Shown here piece after piece: positions 6,626 through 11,087 of a DNA stretch of 11,087 nucleotides (its first letter is position 1; every line of letters starts with the position of its first letter). This stretch comes from JBFJVZ01 sp041623895 (lineage in GTDB: Bacteria > Planctomycetota > Planctomycetia > Pirellulales > Pirellulaceae): the NCBI GenBank assembly GCA_041623895.1, contig JBFJVZ010000266.1:1-11087 (forward strand). The letters are read 5' to 3'. The translations under genes and the position numbers were made by a program. The notes under the pieces are model-generated. The model had not been told where the DNA came from, made no database searches, and worked only from the letters and a program-made list of their open reading frames with translations.

Positions 6626-7938
6626 TCGGAAAAACTCGAGTCTTATGTTTCGTTTTCGTGATTGTCGTTCACTGTGCCCCCACGCTGGCGGAACGCAAAC
6701 CGAATACGCCCAATGATGCAAAGCTCGTCGTTTGGGGGACGGTGGAAGAAGTCGTCAGCACTGAAACCGACGAATTCAACAAGTTCAAAGTGAAGATTCG
6801 CGTGGAGAACCGGGAACGCGGTTACCTGCGCGGCGGTGGGAACGTGGTCTGGGCCGCATGCTTTCAACGGAAACCGACCGCGCCAAAAGTTCCTGCCGAA
6901 AGCGGACACACGGCGATCCCCAAGCAGGGCCAGTTCATTCGAGCGCTGCTGCTGGAACCTCGTCGCGGCGAATTTGAAGGTATCTACCCGGACTGGTTCC
7001 ACGAGCTAGAACTCAACGAAGATCAACTCGCCGCGATGCGCTGGGTGCAAACAATTGGTCGCAGTAGTCTCGGCTGCGACGACAGTTTGCCCGGTCGTCC
7101 GGTGACTAGGATTTACCTTTTCAAAATGTGGGATTCGGGAGTGACCGACGCGGATATGAAGTACGTGACAGCGTTCCCCGAACTGCGTTCACTGGCGCTC
7201 CATTATTCGCGCGTCAGACGCGACGGGCTTGAGACTGTCGCCACGCTCAAACACCTGGAAGAACTGAACCTTGGCAACTACCCGGGGATTATCCGCGATC
7301 GCGACCTGCGTCCACTGGCAGACAGCAAGAGCCTGCGCAGCCTGAGCTTGCTGAACGCCAAGATTACCGATCTGTCGATGGTGCAATTTGCAGCGATGCC
7401 GTCACTGCGTTCGCTGAGTCTGGGGTCAACACAAATCACCGACGCTGGTCTAAAGCTACTAAAGCAACATCAAGGCATCGAGTCGTTAGCTTTGTCGGGA
7501 ACAAAAATCACTGACCGGGGGCTGGAGCATTTGGCGGCCATGAAATCGCTAAAGCGACTTCGTGTTGATTTCACCTCAATTACCGATGAGGGCTTGAAAA
7601 CCCTCTCAGCCCTGAGCTTGGTGAGCCTCGATCTACGAGGTTATAAAGTTAGCGAGATCGGGTTGATGCATGTGGCCGCGTACAAAGAACTGCAGATGCT
7701 GAACCTGCAAGACACGTCCGCCACCAACGCCGTTGCCGAAAAACTGTCAGGGCTGAAGGACTTGCGCGAGATCACTCTACAAGGAACTGATGTCACCGAC
7801 GCCGGTCTGCTGCACTTGGCTAACTGCCCCAAGCTGCAGGAAGTTTCGATCGCGGGAACCAAGATCACGGCGGAGGGTGTGGAAGAGTTCCAGCAGTTGT
7901 TGCCCAACTGCGAGGTGAGCCGATCACTTATCGAGTGA
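6622..7938 (+). CDS. Secreted leucine-rich repeat protein
   Basis: The 438-residue product has a signal peptide (VLCFVFVIVVHCAPTLA, likely cleavage after residue 23). His precedes Cys18, so it is not a standard lipobox. Residues about 33-130 form a beta-rich domain (LVVWGTVEEVVSTETDEFNK) that I cannot name. From about 161 to 429 there are 11 LRRs by my count, most of 24 residues, with the pattern LxxLxLxGTxITDxGLxxLA, for example LALSGTKITDRGLEHLAAMK. Repeats 3 (26 residues) and 7 (23) break the length, and repeat 9 lacks the ITDxGL core (SATNAVAEKL). The chain ends with the cap LLPNCEVSRSL. LRRs of this kind usually bind proteins; no catalytic site is seen. The ATG overlaps the stop of the membrane-protein gene by 4 nt. 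A convergent LRR gene ends 135 nt downstream. Confidence 0.85.
   Translation: MIGKTRVLCFVFVIVVHCAPTLAERKPNTPNDAKLVVWGTVEEVVSTETDEFNKFKVKIRVENRERGYLRGGGNVVWAACFQRKPTAPKVPAESGHTAIPKQGQFIRALLLEPRRGEFEGIYPDWFHELELNEDQLAAMRWVQTIGRSSLGCDDSLPGRPVTRIYLFKMWDSGVTDADMKYVTAFPELRSLALHYSRVRRDGLETVATLKHLEELNLGNYPGIIRDRDLRPLADSKSLRSLSLLNAKITDLSMVQFAAMPSLRSLSLGSTQITDAGLKLLKQHQGIESLALSGTKITDRGLEHLAAMKSLKRLRVDFTSITDEGLKTLSALSLVSLDLRGYKVSEIGLMHVAAYKELQMLNLQDTSATNAVAEKLSGLKDLREITLQGTDVTDAGLLHLANCPKLQEVSIAGTKITAEGVEEFQQLLPNCEVSRSLIE
7102..7908 (+). repeat. Tandem LRR-coding repeat, about 11 units of 72 bp
   Basis: The DNA coding residues 161-429 of the secreted LRR protein repeats with a period near 72 bp. Units are diverged in sequence, so this is an old array held by protein selection, not a recent expansion. 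Unit lengths depart from 72 bp in repeats 1, 3, 7 and 11. Confidence 0.75.
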
Positions 7939-7967
7939 ACGATTGCGCTTGAACGAGCCAAGCGTCA

Positions 7968-7984
7968 AACAAAGTTGCTTTGTT
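7968..7984 (+). terminator. Possible weak terminator after the LRR operon
   Basis: AACAAAG (7968-7974) and CTTTGTT (7978-7984) form a perfect 7-bp stem with a TTG loop, 29 nt after the stop at 7938. The stem is AT-rich and no T-run follows, so its strength is doubtful. Its place at the end of the operon is what suggests termination. Confidence 0.3.
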
Positions 7985-8042
7985 CGGCACTGGCTTCATT
8001 CTCAAGCTTCGCCTTGTTGGCAAATTGATTCATATCCTCCTA

Positions 8043-8058
8043 TCGTTACAGATAACGA
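8043..8058 (-). terminator. Possible weak terminator after the WD40-LRR gene
   Basis: TCGTTA and TAACGA form a perfect 6-bp stem with a 4-nt loop, 15 nt beyond the stop of the minus-strand gene. It has no T-run on that strand. It lies in the convergent gap together with the hairpin at 7968-7984. Confidence 0.25.
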
Positions 8059-8072
8059 GAAGGCGCAGGCGA

Positions 8073-10067
8073 TCACCCCAACCAACGTCGATCGACGTTA
8101 CAATTCGGCAAGGCACGTTTTAGTCGCTGCACGCCCTCATCGGTCACTTTGGATCCACGCAGAAACAAATTCTTCAGGTTTTTAAGTTCCGACAACCACT
8201 CAAGCCCGTTGTCAGTGATCGGTGTGTTGATCAGGTTTAATCGGGTCAGGATACGAAGCTGACCGATGTGCTGGAGCCCTTGATCAGATATCCCTGTTCC
8301 TTGCAGGTCCAGATAAGTCAGATTCTTGAGCTGTGCCAGTTCTTCCACGTCGAATGTGATCTGCAACCCACTGGCACCGAGAAACCGCAGGTTTTTGCAC
8401 TTGGCAATTTGCTTGAGACCCACGTTCGTAATTTGTGACCCACCGAGCGAAAAACTTTTGAGTTGTTTTATCTGAGCAACGTGTTTCATGCCTTCGTCCG
8501 TAACGGCTGTCCTCCAAAGCCAAAGTCCTTCGAGCGACTTGAGTCGTGCGAGGTGCTTCAAGCCTTCGTCGGTAATCTTGTTCCCGCTGAGGGTGAGTTC
8601 GCGAAGGTTGTCAAGCGTCGCAAGTTCCTTGAGTCCGGCATCCGTTACATGGGTAAATCCCAAATCAAGCTCCTGCAACGACTGATGCTTCGCCAGCATT
8701 TTCATAGCGGCGTCCGTCACGTGGGTTCTCTCCAAATCCAAGCTTTGCAGGGACTTGAGTGGTGCCAATTTGTGAATCCCCAAATCCGTCACTTTGGTCC
8801 CACTGAGCGTAAGGTCTTGCAAGTTGCTGAGCGGGGCAAGCTGCTTCACGCCGTTAGCGGTGATGTGGGCGTTGTGCAGGTTCAATTGCTCCAGCTGCGG
8901 AAAATTGACAAGAATTCCCAACCATTCATCGGTCACCTTGGATCGCGAGTAATAGGTGCTAAACAAACCAACGTAGACCACCTCGTCTGATTCCGTCTGA
9001 ACTTTTACGCGATGATCCTTTAACCATGAAATCGCCGCTTGCTGATCCCCCTTCACTCGCGCGATCTCCTGCTTGATTTGTTGTCTTGTGAGCTGTGTTT
9101 CCGTCTGCAAACCCGTCATATCCCAAATGAACAGACTGCCATCGTCAGAGACACAAGCAATGGAATTGTCGGTCACGGCAAGCCCAACCAACTCGCCACG
9201 AGCCGCAACGCCACCGGTCAGTTTGGCGTTTTCCGTATCCCAAATCTGAACAGAATTCTTGGCGGCGGAAATGAGTTTTGTTCCGTCAGGTGTCGATGCC
9301 AAGAGCGCGGATTCGCGAGGAACATTCTCGCCGTTCCAAATCCACTCGCCAAACCGTGCGTCGTACCTTACCAAGCGACGAAAATCTGTCACCGCGATGA
9401 TCCCTTTGCGATCGGCAGTGTAAGTCATTCCGCAGTCGCCAAACGTGTAACCAGTATTGTCGATAGAGTGGCTCTTCTTTCCAGTGGTTGCATCAAAAAC
9501 TGAAATGTTTGGTTTGTCCTCCGTTGCTACAACCACGGCGAGCTGATAGCCATCGGGACTAAACGCAGGAGCACTGAGGGCAGCGTCTAATTGAAAACGC
9601 ATTTCGCCTGTCCCTGTATCAAAAATCTTGTTGTCCGCTGCAAACGCCGAACTATCGGGACTGATGACAATGCTGCGGGCGTCAGCGATGGCATCGATCG
9701 AAATCTCCGATTGGTTTTTCCCCGTTCTCACATTCCAGCGACTGATGCCGCCCGGCCCGACGCAAACAATCGACTCGTTATCTGGAGTGAAGGAGATGGC
9801 TTGGACGCGGATCGGATGGGCGATCTGAAATCGTTGCAATTGGGCGTGCGTTATTACGTCCCGAATCAAAACGACATTGTTTTGACCGGCGATCTGTTTG
9901 GCAGCCGCATAAGCAGTGCCGTCCGGACTAAACGCGACGCAGACGTACTTTCCCGGCTCATCGTTCTGACCAGGACGCCAGAGTTTGGAAACTTGAGGTG
10001 TTTGCGCGGTGGCATTGTTTGCAGCGCTAAGGGCGATCAACAACCAAACGGCAGCAGTCCGGAGCAT
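8073..10067 (-). CDS. Secreted WD40-LRR fusion protein
   Basis: Read from 10067 the product has 664 residues and opens with a clean signal peptide (MLRTAAVWLLIALSAANNAT, cleavage near residue 21). An in-frame ATG at 10226 would add 53 residues before that signal and is disfavoured. Residues 45-316 are a WD40-type propeller: VAFSPDGTAYAAA, ISFTPDNESIVCV with ISRWNVRTGK, PAFSPDGYQLAVV with ISVFDATTGK, STPDGTKLISAAK with VQIWDTENAK, and a last SDDGSLFIWDMTG. Residues 317-391 are a linker with a helical, charged front (TRQQIKQEIARVKGDQQAA). Residues 392-655 are 11 LRRs, for example LTLSGTKVTDLGIHKLAPLK; repeat 8 has 23 residues and lacks the TDxGL core. The end is the cap ALPNCNVDRRWLG. The protein is probably a binding scaffold outside the cytoplasm. 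It is on the same strand as the FGE-like gene but 390 nt from it, so likely has its own promoter. Confidence 0.85.
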   Translation of the reverse strand: MLRTAAVWLLIALSAANNATAQTPQVSKLWRPGQNDEPGKYVCVAFSPDGTAYAAAKQIAGQNNVVLIRDVITHAQLQRFQIAHPIRVQAISFTPDNESIVCVGPGGISRWNVRTGKNQSEISIDAIADARSIVISPDSSAFAADNKIFDTGTGEMRFQLDAALSAPAFSPDGYQLAVVVATEDKPNISVFDATTGKKSHSIDNTGYTFGDCGMTYTADRKGIIAVTDFRRLVRYDARFGEWIWNGENVPRESALLASTPDGTKLISAAKNSVQIWDTENAKLTGGVAARGELVGLAVTDNSIACVSDDGSLFIWDMTGLQTETQLTRQQIKQEIARVKGDQQAAISWLKDHRVKVQTESDEVVYVGLFSTYYSRSKVTDEWLGILVNFPQLEQLNLHNAHITANGVKQLAPLSNLQDLTLSGTKVTDLGIHKLAPLKSLQSLDLERTHVTDAAMKMLAKHQSLQELDLGFTHVTDAGLKELATLDNLRELTLSGNKITDEGLKHLARLKSLEGLWLWRTAVTDEGMKHVAQIKQLKSFSLGGSQITNVGLKQIAKCKNLRFLGASGLQITFDVEELAQLKNLTYLDLQGTGISDQGLQHIGQLRILTRLNLINTPITDNGLEWLSELKNLKNLFLRGSKVTDEGVQRLKRALPNCNVDRRWLG
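8084..8099. repeat. 16-bp perfect palindrome inside the 3' end of the WD40-LRR gene
   Basis: AACGTCGATCGACGTT is a perfect 16-bp palindrome coding N-V-D-R-R of the C-terminal cap, ending 9 nt before the stop. It could form an RNA hairpin only by closing its centre, or act as a dimer-binding DNA site. Coding constraint or chance remains possible. Confidence 0.5.
8103..8894 (-). repeat. Tandem LRR-coding repeat, 11 units of about 72 bp
   Basis: This DNA codes residues 392-655 of the WD40-LRR protein. Nine units code 24 residues (72 bp), unit 8 codes 23 and unit 11 codes 25 before the cap. The units are diverged. The array points toward the similar array at 7102-7908, making an imperfect inverted pair at protein level. 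Confidence 0.8.
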
Positions 10068-10457
10068 TATTTCGTCACTCACGCTAAACGAAGGCCGCTT
10101 TGTGGGTATCTTCGACGAAAATTGTATACCGAATCCGGTCCAGCCAAAAGAAATCGGCCTGATGCGGATCACTCTCCAAAAAGCCGCCAGCGTCTCTTCA
10201 CGAAATCCGATGGTGGATTCCATCACTACCAGGGCGTGTGATTTGCCCTCACCAAGATTAACTCTTCATCCGTCAACGCGAATCGGTTGGCCATAGGTCT
10301 TCTTCAGCAAAGTGATTGTTGTGGTTTTCATTGATATTGAAGTAACGAAACGAGCATGCGCTACGCTGCCAAGTGCACCGTGTGGAGCAACATTGACGGA
10401 CTTCAACGCAACGCGCTGGCCGGGTTGACACACAACGTCAATCGGTCAGCCGCATCC
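10068..10457 (-). other. 390-nt gap between FGE-like and WD40-LRR genes
   Basis: I see no convincing gene here. The frame of the WD40-LRR gene stays open up to 10265, including an ATG at 10226, but that stretch precedes the signal peptide and lacks a ribosome site, so I read it as leader. A 21-codon frame at 10266-10331 on the minus strand (MKTTTITLLKKTYGQ start) has no ribosome site. The only site proposed is the promoter-like pair at 10121-10147. Confidence 0.5.
10121..10147 (-). promoter_or_regulatory. Possible sigma-70-like promoter of the WD40-LRR gene
   Basis: On the minus strand TTGGCT (10142-10147) is followed after 15 nt by TACAAT (10121-10126), a 5/6 match to TATAAT. The spacing is 2 nt short of ideal and the -35 box matches at only 4/6. 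It would give a leader of about 45 nt before the start at 10067 and lies inside the region that would be coding if 10226 were the start. Confidence 0.25.
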
Positions 10458-11087
10458 TCATTCATCGACCAGACTGAGTACCATGCGAAAACCGACCGTT
10501 GGAAATTGGCCGTCGTGGGGAGCCGCTTTGCGGAACGACGATCGAAGTTCGGTCGCTGGAGAATCCCAAGCGCCCCCCACATAAATTCCGTTGTCATCCT
10601 TTTTTGCCGGCCGCCGCGGATCGATGCCTGCCGTGAGCGAAGGGCTCGCCCGATCCGAGACCCATTCGTGAACGTTCCCGTGCATGTCGTACAGGCCCCA
10701 GTTGTTCGGCGCCTTCTGGCGCACCCGCTGCTCGTGGCGCGCGTTCTTCGTGTTCTCTGCGTACCACGCATGGTAGCCAAGGTGTGAAACGTCCGGCATC
10801 GACCAGGCGGTTTTCGTGCCTGCACGGCAGGCGTACTGCCACTCCGCCTCTGTTGGCAGCCGATAACGCCAATTCTCGGGCAAGCGGCCTGCCGAACGCT
10901 CGATCGAGGTGTACTTTTTACAGAACTCCGAGGCAACTCGCCGTGTGAGATTAACGACCGGAAATTTGGTGCCATTCCCGCGGTTCGACTGACGAAAACC
11001 CTCCGTCCAGGGCGCGCGCAAATCCGAATGGTAAGTGATGGCGGTTGTCCAGGTTCCCCGCGTGACTTCTGTCTCTGACATCCAGAA
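10458..11087 (-). CDS. FGE/SUMF1-domain protein without catalytic cysteines, 5'-truncated by window edge
   Basis: The frame is open to the right edge: the two codons before the ATG at 11081 read F-W, giving FWMSETEVTRGTW, which matches the typical internal FGE-family motif (PFxMGxxEVTxxxW). The ATG at 11081 is therefore internal and the gene starts outside the window. Counting from that Met, family motifs are RLPTEAEWQYACRAGT (74-89), NNWGLYDMHGNVHEWVSD (126-143), VGGAWDSPATELRSSFRKA (168-186) and VGFRMV (196-201). True formylglycine-generating enzymes have two copper-binding catalytic cysteines in the RGGSYxCxxxxC segment; the matching stretch here (GGAWDSPATELR) has none. So it is unlikely to activate sulfatases. 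FGE-like domains without these cysteines are common in planctomycetes, sometimes fused to kinase or protease domains, but the upstream part is not visible. The next gene on this strand is 390 nt downstream. Confidence 0.9.
   Translation of the reverse strand, partial: FWMSETEVTRGTWTTAITYHSDLRAPWTEGFRQSNRGNGTKFPVVNLTRRVASEFCKKYTSIERSAGRLPENWRYRLPTEAEWQYACRAGTKTAWSMPDVSHLGYHAWYAENTKNARHEQRVRQKAPNNWGLYDMHGNVHEWVSDRASPSLTAGIDPRRPAKKDDNGIYVGGAWDSPATELRSSFRKAAPHDGQFPTVGFRMVLSLVDE

Noticed and set aside
7102..8894. A possible CRISPR or tandem DNA repeat array, given the strong 72-bp periodicity
   Set aside because: The period equals 24 codons, the units are diverged, and both arrays read as LRR protein; no identical repeats with spacers exist.
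8463..8990. 175-codon + frame opposite the LRR array
   Set aside because: Its regular look is the reverse reading of the 72-bp LRR repeats, not an independent repeat protein.
9591..10241. 216-codon + frame opposite the WD40 propeller
   Set aside because: Antisense to WD40 motifs and a signal peptide; no domain or start signal of its own.
10266..10331. 21-codon minus-strand frame beginning with Met in the 390-nt gap
   Set aside because: No ribosome site, no similarity recognised, and such short frames are common by chance.
10403..10975. 190-codon minus-strand frame overlapping the FGE-like gene
   Set aside because: Arg/Ser/Thr-rich shifted frame; the FGE motifs are in the other frame.

Overview
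The window looks like a stretch of a planctomycete chromosome, probably a Pirellulaceae or Rhodopirellula-type organism. This is inferred from family content, not from a marker gene. The evidence is a dense set of exported repeat proteins (WD40-type propellers, 24-residue GTxITDxGL leucine-rich repeats, HEAT-like helices fused to a propeller), a small membrane protein with an FSLRWLLVLVT-type segment common in planctomycetes, an FGE/SUMF1-domain protein without catalytic cysteines, moderate GC content, and weak or absent Shine-Dalgarno sites at several genes. There is no tRNA, rRNA, CRISPR array, transposase or phage gene.

Layout. On the + strand: the 3' part of a WD40-like protein gene that enters from the left edge (2-1744); an unrecognised membrane-anchored protein (1975-2655); a short in-frame coding remnant (2677-2784); a secreted BNR/sialidase-like propeller protein (2949-4103); then a tight three-gene unit made of an exported HEAT/propeller protein (4295-6160), a three-helix membrane protein (6179-6625) and a secreted LRR protein (6622-7938). 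These three are joined by an 18-nt gap and a 4-nt ATGA overlap. On the - strand, converging on that unit: a secreted WD40-LRR fusion protein (8073-10067) and, upstream of it across a 390-nt gap, the 3' part of an FGE/SUMF1-domain gene (10458-11087) that runs off the right edge.

How the genes may work together. Five of the seven proteins have a visible N-terminal export signal or membrane segment; the other two are cut by the window edges. None shows a recognisable catalytic site. The simplest reading is a group of cell-envelope or periplasmic binding and scaffold proteins. The best-supported functional unit is the 4295-7938 operon. The two LRR proteins that face each other across the 135-nt convergent gap each contain 11 LRRs by my count and end in the same LPNCxV cap, which points to local paralogy. 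Nothing here proves a new system; the operon and the WD40-LRR fusion are the most worthwhile targets.

Two start sites were moved on sequence evidence. The WD40-LRR gene most likely starts at 10067, where a clean signal peptide begins, not at 10226. The HEAT/propeller gene most likely starts at 4295, 7 nt after an AGGA, not at 4277. Both edge genes are open to the window boundary and are annotated as partial.
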